This document shows positions 48,878-58,027 of a DNA stretch of 64,000 nt, one piece after another. The notes beneath the pieces are model-generated. The model saw only the letters and a program-made list of their open reading frames with translations, ran no database searches and was not told the origin of the DNA. Every line of letters begins with the position of its first letter. Position 1 is the stretch's first letter. Source of the stretch: Pseudonocardia endophytica (GTDB taxonomy: Bacteria; Actinomycetota; Actinomycetes; Mycobacteriales; Pseudonocardiaceae); NCBI RefSeq assembly GCF_004339565.1, contig NZ_SMFZ01000002.1, positions 1,240,001 to 1,304,000 of the forward strand, written 5' to 3'. Both the position numbers and the translations under genes were made by a program.

Positions 48878-49974
48878 TGTTCAGAGTCGCCCCGCCCCGA
48901 CAGCGCCGAGGCGCCGCTCCGCAGGCTCCGCGCGCGGGCCACCGGCTGCTGGCCGCCGCGTCCGCGCTGACCACCCCCTTGCTCCCCGAGGACTTCCTCG
49001 GGCTCGTCGATCCACTGTGGTCGACCACCCAGCTGCGCGGACGCGTCGTCGCCCGCCGCCGGGAGACCGGCCGTGCCGTCTCCGTCACGATCGAGCCCGG
49101 CCGGGCGTGGACCGGTCACCGGGCCGGCCAGTACGTCCGGATCGGGATCGACGTCGACGGCGTCCGCCACTGGCGCTCGTACTCGCTCTCCGGCGCGGAG
49201 GGCGACGAGCACCTGACGATCACCGTCCAGGAGGTCGACGACGGCGTCGTCTCCCGCAAGCTCGTGCGTGACCTGCCGATCGGCACGATCGTCCAGCTCG
49301 AGCAGGCGGCCGGGGACTTCCTGCTCGCAGAGCCCGCGTCGTCGCTGCTGTTCGTGACCGCCGGCAGCGGCATCACGCCGGTGATGGGCATGCTGCGCAC
49401 CCTGGACCGGGCCGGTGCCCGGCCGGACGTGAGGCTCGTGCACAGCGCCCCGACCGTCGACGACGTGATCTTCGCCCGCGAGCTCGACGCGCTCGCCGAG
49501 CGCTGGCCGGGCCTGCGGGTCCACCTGCGGCACACGCGTTCCGACGGACGTCTCACCCCCGCCGACGTCGACGCGCTCGTCCCCGACCGGGCCGATCGCC
49601 TCACCTACGCCTGCGGCCCGGCCGAGATGCTCGACGCGTTCACCGAGCAGTGGCCCGGCCTGCGCGTCGAGCGCTTCACCGCACCCGCGCGCAGCACCGG
49701 AGGGACCGGCGGCTCGGTCGTCTACGGGGAGAGGCCCGTCGACGTCGAGCCCGGCGCCAGCCTGCTCGAGGCGGGCGAGGCGGCGGGCGTGCTGATGCCG
49801 TCCGGCTGCCGGATGGGCATCTGCTTCGGCTGCGTGCTCCCGCTGCGCGACGGCCAGGTCCGCGACCTGCGCACCGGCGAGGTGCACGGCGAGCCCGGTG
49901 ACCTCGTCCAGACCTGCATCTCCGGGGCGAGCGGCGACGCCGTCCTGGACACCGACCCGAAGGAGCGCCGCTGA
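48877..49974 (+). CDS. Ferredoxin reductase with C-terminal 2Fe-2S domain
   Basis: The 365-residue flavoprotein has the ferredoxin-NADP+ reductase layout: the FAD motif RxYS in HWRSYSLSG (about residue 90), the NAD(P) motif FVTAGSGITPVMGML (about 160) and ADRLTYACGPAEML, then a C-terminal plant-type [2Fe-2S] ferredoxin with cysteines in CRMGICFGCVLPL and VQTCISGA. It should transfer electrons from NAD(P)H to the desaturase that follows; the two share a stop/start (TGATG). This is like the mycobacterial DesA3 electron-donor pair. Confidence 0.88.
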   Translation: MFRVAPPRQRRGAAPQAPRAGHRLLAAASALTTPLLPEDFLGLVDPLWSTTQLRGRVVARRRETGRAVSVTIEPGRAWTGHRAGQYVRIGIDVDGVRHWRSYSLSGAEGDEHLTITVQEVDDGVVSRKLVRDLPIGTIVQLEQAAGDFLLAEPASSLLFVTAGSGITPVMGMLRTLDRAGARPDVRLVHSAPTVDDVIFARELDALAERWPGLRVHLRHTRSDGRLTPADVDALVPDRADRLTYACGPAEMLDAFTEQWPGLRVERFTAPARSTGGTGGSVVYGERPVDVEPGASLLEAGEAAGVLMPSGCRMGICFGCVLPLRDGQVRDLRTGEVHGEPGDLVQTCISGASGDAVLDTDPKERR

Positions 49975-51137
49975 TGACTGCGACACTCGAGACCCCCGTC
50001 AACGACCTGCGCCCCGACCAGCAGCCGCTGCGCCCGACGCTGCAGCTCGTCCCGTCGAGCCGCCGGGAGGACGTCGCCGCGACCACGTCGCTGACCGCCG
50101 ACCAGATCGAGGAGCTCGGCCGACGGCTCGACGCGATCCGCGACCGCGTCCTGTCCGAGCGCGGCGAGAGCGACGCCGCCTACATCCGCAAGGTCGTCGA
50201 CGGGCAGCGCTACCTGGAGATCGGCGGCCGCGCGCTGCTGTTCGCCGGCGTGCTGCCACCCGCCTGGATCGCCGGCACCGCCATGCTCTCGATCGCCAAG
50301 ATCCTGGAGAACATGGAGATCGGGCACAACGTCATGCACGGCCAGTGGGACTGGATGCGTGACCCGAAGATCCACTCGTCGACCTGGGAGTGGGACAACG
50401 TGTCCTCATCGGCCGAGTGGAAGATCTCGCACAACTACATGCACCACACGTACACCAACGTCGTCGGCAAGGACCGCGACGTCGGCTACGGGATCCTCCG
50501 TCTCTCCGAGGAGCAGCGCTGGACCCCGTACTACCTCGGCAACCCGGTCTACAACCTGCTCCTGTCGCTGTTCTTCGAGTACGGCGTCGCGCTGCACGAC
50601 CTGGAGGTCGAGAAGGTCGTCTCCGGCGAGAAGCCGGTGGCCCGGGTCTGGCAGCAGATCAAGGGCATCGGACGCAAGATGGGCAAGCAGTTCCTCAAGG
50701 ACTACGTCGCGTTCCCGGCGCTGGCCGGCCCGTTCTTCGCGCCGGTGCTGTTCGGCAACCTGACCGCGAACCTCGTGCGCAACGTCTGGTCGCACGCCGT
50801 GATCTTCTGCGGCCACTTCCCGACGGGCGCGGTGCAGTTCGAGGAGGAACAGCTCGAGGGCGAGACGCGTGGCGAGTGGTACGTGCGGCAGCTGCTCGGC
50901 TCGGCGAACCTCGACGGCGGTCGGTTCTTCCACCTGATGACCGGCCAGCTCAGCTTCCAGATCGAGCACCACCTGTTCCCTGACCTTCCGTCGAACCGGT
51001 ACGCCGAGGTCGCGCCCGAGGTGCGGGAGCTGTGCCGCGAGTACGGGCTGGAGTACACGTCCGGTCCGCTGTGGAAGCAGTACGCGCAGGTGCTCGGGAC
51101 GATCAACCGCCTGGCGCTGCCGTCCGGCCGTCGATGA
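49974..51137 (+). CDS. Membrane fatty acid desaturase
   Basis: The 387-residue protein has the three His boxes of membrane di-iron desaturases: HNVMH (about 118-122), HNYMHH (about 153-158) and QIEHHLFP (about 330-337), separated by hydrophobic helices. It should introduce a cis double bond into a fatty acyl chain, using the preceding ferredoxin reductase. Its ATG shares a base with that gene's stop. An N-terminal polar stretch (about 1-30) is unusually long. It is controlled by the divergent MerR gene, plausibly as a membrane-fluidity response. Confidence 0.9.
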   Translation: MTATLETPVNDLRPDQQPLRPTLQLVPSSRREDVAATTSLTADQIEELGRRLDAIRDRVLSERGESDAAYIRKVVDGQRYLEIGGRALLFAGVLPPAWIAGTAMLSIAKILENMEIGHNVMHGQWDWMRDPKIHSSTWEWDNVSSSAEWKISHNYMHHTYTNVVGKDRDVGYGILRLSEEQRWTPYYLGNPVYNLLLSLFFEYGVALHDLEVEKVVSGEKPVARVWQQIKGIGRKMGKQFLKDYVAFPALAGPFFAPVLFGNLTANLVRNVWSHAVIFCGHFPTGAVQFEEEQLEGETRGEWYVRQLLGSANLDGGRFFHLMTGQLSFQIEHHLFPDLPSNRYAEVAPEVRELCREYGLEYTSGPLWKQYAQVLGTINRLALPSGRR

Positions 51138-51373
51138 GGATCGTCCGGTCCGCCGGGGGCGCAGATCACCCTCGCCGAGATGAACACCACGGTCGTCCAG
51201 CGCGGCTGTGACGACCATGACGTTCACGTCGAGGCGGATCGTCCGCAGCGCACCGACGGGGCCGCCGGTGATCAGCTCCGTCACGGGGCGCCCGGCGCCC
51301 AACCCGCGAGCACGGTGATCGCCGTCCGGGTGCAGGATCGGCCGCGGGTGGCCGCTCCCGCACCCGTCCGTGG
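51138..51373. other. Intergenic stretch with diverged repeat copies
   Basis: No gene is seen in these 236 nt. The core TGTGACGACCA (51207-51217) with ACGTTC (51220-51225) matches the hairpin core of the 61-bp tandem repeat at 38509-38520. A GGTCGTC/GACGACC inverted pair (about 51191-51217) and a GGGTGC/GCACCC pair near 51330-51365 surround it. Confidence 0.6.
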
Positions 51374-51754
51374 TCACGCCGCGGGGACGGCGTCCAGGAA
51401 GCCGTGCACGGCCGCGATCCGCCCGTCGTCGCCGGCCACGACGACGTCGAACCCGATCACCGGAGCGTCGCCCGGTCCGTCGAGCACCTCGGTGGGGCCC
51501 GCCTCCCAGCGGAACCGGGCCTGGTCGTGGTGCGCGTCCACCGGCCCGAGCAGACGGAACTCGAACCCGGCCAGCTGGGTACGGGCGGCGCCGACGAAGC
51601 CGGCGATGCCGTCGTGACCCGCGACGGCGGCCATCGGGTCGGTGTAGGTGGCCTCCGGCGTGAACAGGCCCGCGATCCGGTCGTGCCGGGTGGCGTCGTC
51701 GGACTCGTTGAACGCGGCGATGTAGCGCTGGGCCAGATCGGTGAAGTCGGTCAT
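51374..51754 (-). CDS. NTF2/SnoaL-like protein
   Basis: The 126-residue protein starts MTDFTDLAQRYIAAFNESDDATRHDRIAGLFTPEATYTDPM and has the curved beta-sheet SnoaL/NTF2 fold with FEFRLLGPVDAHHDQARFRWEAGP and IGFDVVVAGDDGRIAAVHGFLDAVPA. Such proteins are ketosteroid-isomerase or polyketide-cyclase-like or simply ligand-binding. It is divergent from the MmyB-like regulator with shared operators, so it is probably the regulator's target, as seen in other actinobacteria. Confidence 0.83.
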   Translation of the reverse strand: MTDFTDLAQRYIAAFNESDDATRHDRIAGLFTPEATYTDPMAAVAGHDGIAGFVGAARTQLAGFEFRLLGPVDAHHDQARFRWEAGPTEVLDGPGDAPVIGFDVVVAGDDGRIAAVHGFLDAVPAA

Positions 51755-51820
51755 GGTGTCCTCCTCGTTCGGTTCGTTGACGGCTCCGAGCCTGCGGTCG
51801 ACGAGGGAACGTTCGCGATG

Positions 51821-51848
51821 ACCCGTTGGGTAACGGGTCCGATTACCC
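51821..51848. promoter_or_regulatory. Overlapping palindromes between NTF2-like gene and MmyB-like regulator
   Basis: ACCCGTT-GGGT-AACGGGT (51821-51838) and GGGTAA-CGGGTCCGA-TTACCC (51828-51848) are perfect and overlap. They lie between the divergent start codons (51754 and 51894). An MmyB-type dimer could bind here and control both genes. Confidence 0.7.
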
Positions 51849-51893
51849 CGCAGGTCATGGTGGGGCCCGGATCCGCCACCTAGCGTGCGACCC

Positions 51894-52706
51894 GTGAGCG
51901 GGCAGAGCGCGAGGCCGGAACGACCGGGCGGACCGGGAGAGATGCTGCGGTTCTGGCGTGCCCGGCGCCGGGTGAGCCAGATGGATCTCGCGCACGCCGC
52001 CGGCGTGTCCACCCGGCATCTGAGCTTCGTCGAGACCGGCCGGTCCGGAGCCAGCCGCGAGCTGCTCGGTGCGCTGGCCGAGGAGCTGGACATCCCGCTG
52101 CGTGAGCGCAACGCGCTGCTGCTCGCCGCCGGCTACGCGCCCGCCTACACGGAGCGTCCCCTGGACTCGCTGGGGCCGGTCCGCGACGCGCTCGACCAGC
52201 TCGTCGCGGCGCACGACCCGTACCCCGCACTCGTCGTGGACCGGTGGGGCGACGTGCAGCTGGCCGGCCCCGCGGTCGCACCCCTGCTGGACGGCCTGGA
52301 CCCGGAGGTGCTCGGCCCGCCGGTCAACGTCTACCGGGTCAGCCTGCACCCGGGCGGGCTCGCGCCGCGGATCCGCAACCTCGCGCAGTGGCGGGAGCAC
52401 CTGCTGCACCGGCTGGAGCGCCAGGTACGGGTGACGGCCGACGTCCGGCTCGGCGAGCTCCTGGCCGAGTGCCGTTCGTACCCGGCCCCGGACACGCCCG
52501 CGCTGCCCTCACCGGCCGGAGACGTGCTCCTGCCGCTGCACCTGGCCACGGACGCGGGCGACCTCGCGTTCCACTCCACGATGACGACGTTCGGCGCGCC
52601 CCACGACGTCACGCTCGCCGAGCTGGCGCTGGAGGCGTTCCTCCCCGCCGATGCACCCACCCGCGCCGCCCTCGAGGCCCTCGCCGCCGCCCGCGCGTCC
52701 GCCTGA
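51894..52706 (+). CDS. XRE-family regulator with MmyB-like ligand domain
   Basis: The 270-residue protein has the HTH (MLRFWRARRRVSQMDLAHAAGVSTRHLSFVETGRSGASRELL) then a MmyB-like ligand-binding PAS-type domain: DALDQLVAAHDPYPALVVDRWGDVQLAGPAVAPLLDGL and LHLATDAGDLAFHSTMTTFGAPHDVTLAELALEAFLPAD. MmyB-type regulators bind lipids such as fatty acids and control short-chain genes. GTG 51894 is 7 nt after TAGCGT, so leaderless. It is divergent from the NTF2-like gene, with overlapping dyads between. Confidence 0.86.
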   Translation: MSGQSARPERPGGPGEMLRFWRARRRVSQMDLAHAAGVSTRHLSFVETGRSGASRELLGALAEELDIPLRERNALLLAAGYAPAYTERPLDSLGPVRDALDQLVAAHDPYPALVVDRWGDVQLAGPAVAPLLDGLDPEVLGPPVNVYRVSLHPGGLAPRIRNLAQWREHLLHRLERQVRVTADVRLGELLAECRSYPAPDTPALPSPAGDVLLPLHLATDAGDLAFHSTMTTFGAPHDVTLAELALEAFLPADAPTRAALEALAAARASA

Positions 52707-52842
52707 TCCCGGCGAGAGCTGCTCCCGCCCGGCCGGCGGGAGCTGGCGTGTCCACGTCCGGCGCGGCGGCGAGTGTGGCGTCCGTGTCGTCGAAGCGGAC
52801 GGGCGCGACATCCGTGCGGTGGGACCGGGCGCGTGAGCAGGC

Positions 52843-53736
52843 CTACGTGGAGGCGCGGGCGGCGGTGCGGGTGATCGCGTCGATCAGTCGCAGCCAGACC
52901 CGGTGGGGCAGGTCGTGCCCCATCCCCGGTACCTCGACGAGCTCGGCGCCCGGGATCGCGGCCGCCGTCGACCGCCCGCCGGAGGGCCGGATGATCCGGT
53001 CGTCGAGCCCGTGGACCACGCACGCCGGGCAGGTCAGGCGCGCCAGGTCGGCCGTGCGGTCCCGCTCCGCGACGATCGCGGCGAGCTGACGGCCGGACCC
53101 GGTGCCGTCGCCGGTCTCCCGGTCACGGGATCGACGCATCGTGACGCGCACGTCCTCGTCGTCGGCGGGCGTCCGTTCCCGGGACCCGATCCGGCGGAAC
53201 GACGCGACCATCCCCTCCACCGGGTCCGACGACGGCGGGCGCAGGAACTCCGGCACCATCCGCCAGGACACCGTCCCGGTCCCGTCACCCGGCCGCCCCA
53301 TCACCGACGTCAGCGACAGCGTCCGCGACGGGTGCCGGATCGCGACCTCCTGCGCGACCGTCGACCCCAGCGACGCCCCGACCACGTGTGCACCGCGCCG
53401 GTCGAGCGCCTCGATCAGGCCCGCGGCGTCGTCGGCCATGTCACCGAGCGTGTACACCGGCCGCGCCCGGCGGGTGAGGAAGCCCCACGCGCTGATCCCC
53501 GGCCCGCGCACGTGCGTGGAGCGGCCGACGTCACGGTTGTCGAACCGCACGACGTGGAACCCGCGCGCGGCGAGTGACCGGCAGAAGTCGTCGCGCCACC
53601 AGTCCATGGACAGCCCGAGCCCCATGATCAGCAGGACCGCCGGATCGGTGGGGGAGCCGAACGACTGGTGGCAGAGCCGGATGCCGCCGGGCACGGTCGT
53701 GAACTGCTCGTCGGTCGCGGAGATCACGGACGGCAT
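52843..53736 (-). CDS. Alpha/beta hydrolase
   Basis: The 297-residue protein is a typical alpha/beta hydrolase: the oxyanion HG-like segment VLLIMGLGLSMDWW, the nucleophile elbow VGASLGSTVA (GxSxG, about 124), the acid in VVHGLDDRI and the base His in VPGMGHDLP. It probably cleaves an ester, lactone or epoxide; substrate unknown. ATG 53736 is chosen over an earlier in-frame start at 53799 because the extension would overlap the divergent radical SAM promoter. It stands alone. Confidence 0.84.
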   Translation of the reverse strand: MPSVISATDEQFTTVPGGIRLCHQSFGSPTDPAVLLIMGLGLSMDWWRDDFCRSLAARGFHVVRFDNRDVGRSTHVRGPGISAWGFLTRRARPVYTLGDMADDAAGLIEALDRRGAHVVGASLGSTVAQEVAIRHPSRTLSLTSVMGRPGDGTGTVSWRMVPEFLRPPSSDPVEGMVASFRRIGSRERTPADDEDVRVTMRRSRDRETGDGTGSGRQLAAIVAERDRTADLARLTCPACVVHGLDDRIIRPSGGRSTAAAIPGAELVEVPGMGHDLPHRVWLRLIDAITRTAARAST

Positions 53737-53792
53737 TCGGGTGGTCCGCCCCCGCGGTTCGGAACACCGGACCGCGTCTACGCTGGTACAGC

Positions 53793-55739
53793 GTGGCACC
53801 CACGTCCGTCTTCCCCGCCCTGGAGCCGATCCTGCCCGCGGTCTCGAAACCCGTGCAGTACGTCGGTGGTGAGGGGAACTCCCAGGTCAAGAACTGGGAC
53901 GAGGCTGCCGTCCGGTGGGCGCTCCTGTACCCGGACGCCTACGAGGTCGGCCTTCCCAACCAGGGCGTGCAGATCCTCTACGAACTCCTGAACGAGCGTC
54001 CCGACGCGCTGGCCGAGCGCTGCTACGCGGTCTGGCCGGATCTCGAGGCGCTGATGCGCGAGCACGCCGTGCCCGCGTTCACCGTCGACGCGCACCGCCC
54101 GGTCGGTGCGTTCGACGTGCTCGGTGTGTCGTTCTCCACCGAGCTCGGCTACACGAACCTGCTGACCACGCTGGACCTGGCCGGTATCCCGCTGCACTCC
54201 GGTGACCGTTCCGAGGAGCACCCGGTGGTGCTGGCCGGTGGGCACGCGGCGTTCAACCCGGAGCCGGTCGCGGACTTCGTCGACGTCGCCGCACTGGGCG
54301 ACGGCGAGGAGGTCGTCGGCGACATCACCGACGTGATCGCCGCCTGGAAGTCCGATGGCAGCCCCGGCGGGCGCCGGGAGCTGCTGCTGCGCCTCGCCGG
54401 GACGCCGGGCTGCTACGTGCCCGGCCTCTACGACGTGACCTACGGCGAGGACGGCGCGATCGCCGCCGTCGAACCCGTGGACGAGCGCGTCCCGCGCACC
54501 GTGCAGAAGCGCACCACGATCGAGCTCGACGACTGGCCGTACCCGAAGGCCCCGCTCGTCCCGCTCGCGGAGACCGTGCACGAGCGGGCCAGCGTCGAGA
54601 TCTTCCGCGGCTGCACGCGCGGCTGCCGGTTCTGCCAGGCCGGGATGATCACCCGTCCGGTCCGGGAGCGGTCGCTGCAGGGCGTCGGCGAGATGGTCGA
54701 CAGCGCGGTGCGCGCCTCCGGGTTCGACGAGGTCGGCCTGCTCTCGCTGTCGTCAGCGGACCACACGGAGATCGCCGACATCACGAAGGGCCTGGCCGAC
54801 CGCTACGAGGGCACGAACACGTCGCTCTCCCTGCCGTCCACCCGCGTCGACGCGTTCAACATCGACCTCGCCAACGAGATCAGCCGCAACGGCCGCCGCT
54901 CCGGCCTGACGTTCGCCCCGGAGGGCGGGTCCGAGCGGATCCGCCGGGTGATCAACAAGATGGTCTCGGAGGACGACCTGATCCGGACCTGCTCGGAGGC
55001 GTTCGCCCAGGGCTGGCGGCAGGTGAAGCTCTACTTCATGTGCGGCCTTCCGACCGAGGAGGACGAGGACGTCCTGGAGATCGCCGGGATGGCGCACCGC
55101 GTGATCAAGGCGGGCCGCGAGGCGTCCGGGCGCAACGACGTGCGGTGCACGATCTCGATCGGCGGGTTCGTGCCGAAGCCGCACACGCCGTTCCAGTGGG
55201 CCGCCCAGTGCCACCCCGAGACCGTCGACGCCCGGCTGCGCAAGCTGCGCGAGGCCGTCAACTCCGACCGCAAGATCGGCCGCAACATCGGCATGCGCTA
55301 CCACGACGGCGAGCCGAGCCTGATCGAAGGCCTGCTCGCCCGGGGCGACCGTCGCGTCGGTGCGGTGATCGAACGGGTGTGGCGCGAGGGCGGACGTTTC
55401 GACGGGTGGTCGGAGCACTTCTCGTACGCGCGCTGGTGTGACGCGGCGGCCGCCGAGCTGGAGCCGCGCGGCGTCGACCTGGCCTGGTTCACCACCCGCG
55501 AGCGGGGCCGCGACGAGATCCTGCCGTGGGACCACCTGGACTCCGGGCTCGAACGCGACTGGCTCTGGGACGACTGGCAGGAGGCGCTCGAGGGCCGCGA
55601 GCAGGACGACTGCCGCTGGACCCCGTGCTTCGACTGCGGCGTCTGCCCGTCCACCGGCACCGACATCGAGGTCGGCCCGAGCGGCACCACGCTGCTGCCG
55701 CTGACCGTCCTGAACCCGACGGCGTCCGGTGACCGATAA
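53793..55739 (+). CDS. B12-binding radical SAM protein (TIGR03960 type)
   Basis: The 648-residue protein has an N-terminal cobalamin-binding-like region (GVSFSTELGYTNLLTTLDLAGIPL, about 110-135), the radical SAM cluster CxxxCxxC in FRGCTRGCRFCQAG (about 272-281) and the barrel signatures LFAPEGGSERI and KLYFMCGLPTEEDED, then a C-terminal part with CRWTPCFDCGVC. GTG 53793 follows TACGCT by 8 nt. In most actinobacteria it lies directly beside TIGR03936; here a GNAT and an amino-acid permease separate them. It overlaps the GNAT gene by 11 nt. Confidence 0.9.
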   Translation: MAPTSVFPALEPILPAVSKPVQYVGGEGNSQVKNWDEAAVRWALLYPDAYEVGLPNQGVQILYELLNERPDALAERCYAVWPDLEALMREHAVPAFTVDAHRPVGAFDVLGVSFSTELGYTNLLTTLDLAGIPLHSGDRSEEHPVVLAGGHAAFNPEPVADFVDVAALGDGEEVVGDITDVIAAWKSDGSPGGRRELLLRLAGTPGCYVPGLYDVTYGEDGAIAAVEPVDERVPRTVQKRTTIELDDWPYPKAPLVPLAETVHERASVEIFRGCTRGCRFCQAGMITRPVRERSLQGVGEMVDSAVRASGFDEVGLLSLSSADHTEIADITKGLADRYEGTNTSLSLPSTRVDAFNIDLANEISRNGRRSGLTFAPEGGSERIRRVINKMVSEDDLIRTCSEAFAQGWRQVKLYFMCGLPTEEDEDVLEIAGMAHRVIKAGREASGRNDVRCTISIGGFVPKPHTPFQWAAQCHPETVDARLRKLREAVNSDRKIGRNIGMRYHDGEPSLIEGLLARGDRRVGAVIERVWREGGRFDGWSEHFSYARWCDAAAAELEPRGVDLAWFTTRERGRDEILPWDHLDSGLERDWLWDDWQEALEGREQDDCRWTPCFDCGVCPSTGTDIEVGPSGTTLLPLTVLNPTASGDR

Positions 55740-56283
55740 CCGCTCCTCGATCCCGGACCCGTCCTCGGTGGTGGACGCGACCAGCTGGGAGTCCGGGGGA
55801 CGACGGCTGCGCGTCCGGATCGCCGACGAGCGCGACGTGTCCGCGCTCGCCCGGCTGCGGCGCCAGTGGCTGGAGGAGCGCGCCGGACGCCCGGTGCCCG
55901 ACCCCGGGTTCGAGGAGTCGTTCGCGCAGTGGTGGCGGGTCGAGCAGCCGCGGCGTTGGCACTGGGTCGCCGAGGCGGGCTCGGACCGGGCCGGGTACAC
56001 GCCGGTCGGGTCGATCAACGTCGTCGAGACGGTCCACATGCCACGCCCCGGCGGGCGCACGGCACGGGCCGGGCAGGTCGGCAACGCGTTCGTGCTCGCC
56101 TCGTTCACCGAGGCAGGCGTGCCGCGGGCACTGCTCGCGGCGGTGATCACGCACGCCAGGGAGCGCTCCTACCGTCGCCTGATCCTGGCCCCGACGTCCG
56201 GCAGTGCCGCGTTCTACCGGCGCGCCGGCTTCTCCCCGGCCGACGAGACCCTGCTCGTGCTCGACCCGCACGCGAGCGGCTGA
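55729..56283 (+). CDS. GNAT-family N-acetyltransferase
   Basis: The 184-residue GNAT has RVRIADERDVSALARLRRQWLEERAG, a VGNAFVLASFTEAGVPRALLAAVITHAR core motif and the late APTSGSAAFYRRAGFSPADE. The usual R/Q-x-x-G-x-G/A loop is altered to TEAGVPRA, so acetyl-CoA binding may differ. It overlaps the radical SAM gene by 11 nt, so the two are translated together, and it is followed by an amino-acid permease 235 nt later. Substrate unknown. Confidence 0.77.
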   Translation: MTDNRSSIPDPSSVVDATSWESGGRRLRVRIADERDVSALARLRRQWLEERAGRPVPDPGFEESFAQWWRVEQPRRWHWVAEAGSDRAGYTPVGSINVVETVHMPRPGGRTARAGQVGNAFVLASFTEAGVPRALLAAVITHARERSYRRLILAPTSGSAAFYRRAGFSPADETLLVLDPHASG

Positions 56284-56518
56284 GCTCCCCGTTCCTGTCG
56301 GTGGGCACCGGCACACTCCCTCGCGAGATCGAGGAGGGGCGCCGATGGCCGCACCGCCGCGGAGATCGACCTCGACGCCCTGCCGTGATCAGCGGGAGCG
56401 AAGTCTGGTCGTTACACGAGAGTTCCCGTTACGTCGCGCCGTTGCGGTGCGGAACGGTTAACGTCCCGCTGATCTCCGGCGCGAGCGGCGCGCCGGGCCG
56501 GGGGAGCCGGGGGACCGC

Positions 56519-58015
56519 ATGACCCAGTCCGAACAGGAGTCCGGTACCGAGCACCGGCAGTCCTTCCATCACGAGGAGGAGGGCTACCAGAAGAGTCTCG
56601 GCAAGCGTCAGCTGCAGATGATCGCCATCGGCGGTGCGATCGGGACCGGGTTGTTCCTCGGGGCCGGTGGCCGTCTCGCGTCGGCCGGGCCCGCGTTGGC
56701 GATCGTGTACGCGATCTGCGGCTTCTTCGTGTTCCTGATCCTGCGGGCGCTCGGCGAGCTGGTGCTGCACCGGCCGTCGTCGGGCTCGTTCGTCTCCTAC
56801 GCACGTGAGTTCTACGGCGAGAAGGCCGCCTACGTCGCGGGCTGGCTGTACTGGCTGAACTGGGCGTTCACCTCGGTCGTCGACACCACCGCGATCGCGC
56901 TGTACATGAAGTACTGGGGCGCGTTCGAGGCGATCCCGCAGTGGGTGATCGCACTGGTGGCGCTCGTCGTCGTGCTCGGCGCGAACCTCGTCTCGGTGAA
57001 GCTGTTCGGCGAGATGGAGTTCTGGTTCGCGATGATCAAGGTCATCGCGCTGGTGGCGTTCCTCGTGGTCGGCGTCGTGTTCCTGGCCGGCCGCTTCCCG
57101 GTGAACGGCCAGGAGACCGGGTTCTCGGTGATCTCGGACAACGGCGGGCTGATCCCGACCGGGCTGCTGCCGGTCGTCGTGATCACCTCGGGTGTCGTGT
57201 TCGCCTACGCCGCGACGGAGCTCGTCGGCACGGCGGCGGGGGAGACGGAGAACCCGGAGAAGATCATGCCGCGGGCGGTGAACTCGGTGATCGCCCGGAT
57301 CGCGCTGTTCTACGTCGGCTCGCTGGTCCTGCTCGCGCTGCTGCTCCCGTACACCGCGTACAAGGAGGGCACCAGCCCGTTCGTCACGTTCTTCGCCAGC
57401 ATCGGCGTCCCCGGCGCCGGCACGATCATGAACCTGGTCGTGCTCACGGCGGCGCTGTCCAGCCTGAACGCCGGCCTGTACTCCACCGGCCGGATCCTGC
57501 GCTCGATGGCGAAGAACGGCTCCGCGCCGAAGTTCACCGAGCGGATGAACCGGCAGGGCGTGCCCTACGGCGGGATCGGGTTGACCGCGGTGGTCACGCT
57601 CCTGGGCGTCGGCCTGAACTTCGTCGTCCCGGACGAGGCGTTCGAGATCGTGCTGAACATCGCGTCGCTGGGCATCCTGGCCAGCTGGGGGACGATCGTG
57701 CTCTGCCAGATGCGGTTCGTGCGGATGGCGCAGGCCGGAGTGCTGCGGCGACCGTCGTTCCGGCTCCCGGGGTCGCCGTACAGCGGTGGGCTGGTGCTGC
57801 TGTTCCTGCTGGCCGTGCTCGTCCTGATGGCCGTCGACTACCCGGTCGGCACGTACACGGTCGCGGCGATCCCGGTGATCGCGATCCTGCTCGTCATCGG
57901 CTGGCTGTTGGTGCGCCGGCGGGTGATGGTCGCGGCGAACGAGCGCATGGGCTACACCGGCGAGTTCCCGGTGCGTGCCGACCGGCCCTACCCCGGTGAC
58001 CATCGCGACGAGTGA
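56519..58015 (+). CDS. APC-family amino-acid permease
   Basis: The 498-residue transporter has about twelve helices in APC style: the first consensus LQMIAIGGAIGTGLFLGAGG, then VLHRPSSGSFVSYAREFYGEKAAYVAGWLYWLNWAF, FAYAATELVGTAAGETENPEKIMPRAVNSVI and NRQGVPYGGIGLTAVVTLLG. It belongs to the AnsP/GabP/AroP branch (amino acid:proton symport). It sits between the radical SAM protein and its usual partner, an unusual place for a permease. The N-terminus is polar (about 30 residues) and the ATG at 56519 starts MTQSEQESG. Confidence 0.87.
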   Translation: MTQSEQESGTEHRQSFHHEEEGYQKSLGKRQLQMIAIGGAIGTGLFLGAGGRLASAGPALAIVYAICGFFVFLILRALGELVLHRPSSGSFVSYAREFYGEKAAYVAGWLYWLNWAFTSVVDTTAIALYMKYWGAFEAIPQWVIALVALVVVLGANLVSVKLFGEMEFWFAMIKVIALVAFLVVGVVFLAGRFPVNGQETGFSVISDNGGLIPTGLLPVVVITSGVVFAYAATELVGTAAGETENPEKIMPRAVNSVIARIALFYVGSLVLLALLLPYTAYKEGTSPFVTFFASIGVPGAGTIMNLVVLTAALSSLNAGLYSTGRILRSMAKNGSAPKFTERMNRQGVPYGGIGLTAVVTLLGVGLNFVVPDEAFEIVLNIASLGILASWGTIVLCQMRFVRMAQAGVLRRPSFRLPGSPYSGGLVLLFLLAVLVLMAVDYPVGTYTVAAIPVIAILLVIGWLLVRRRVMVAANERMGYTGEFPVRADRPYPGDHRDE

Positions 58016-58027
58016 CAGACTGGCGCC

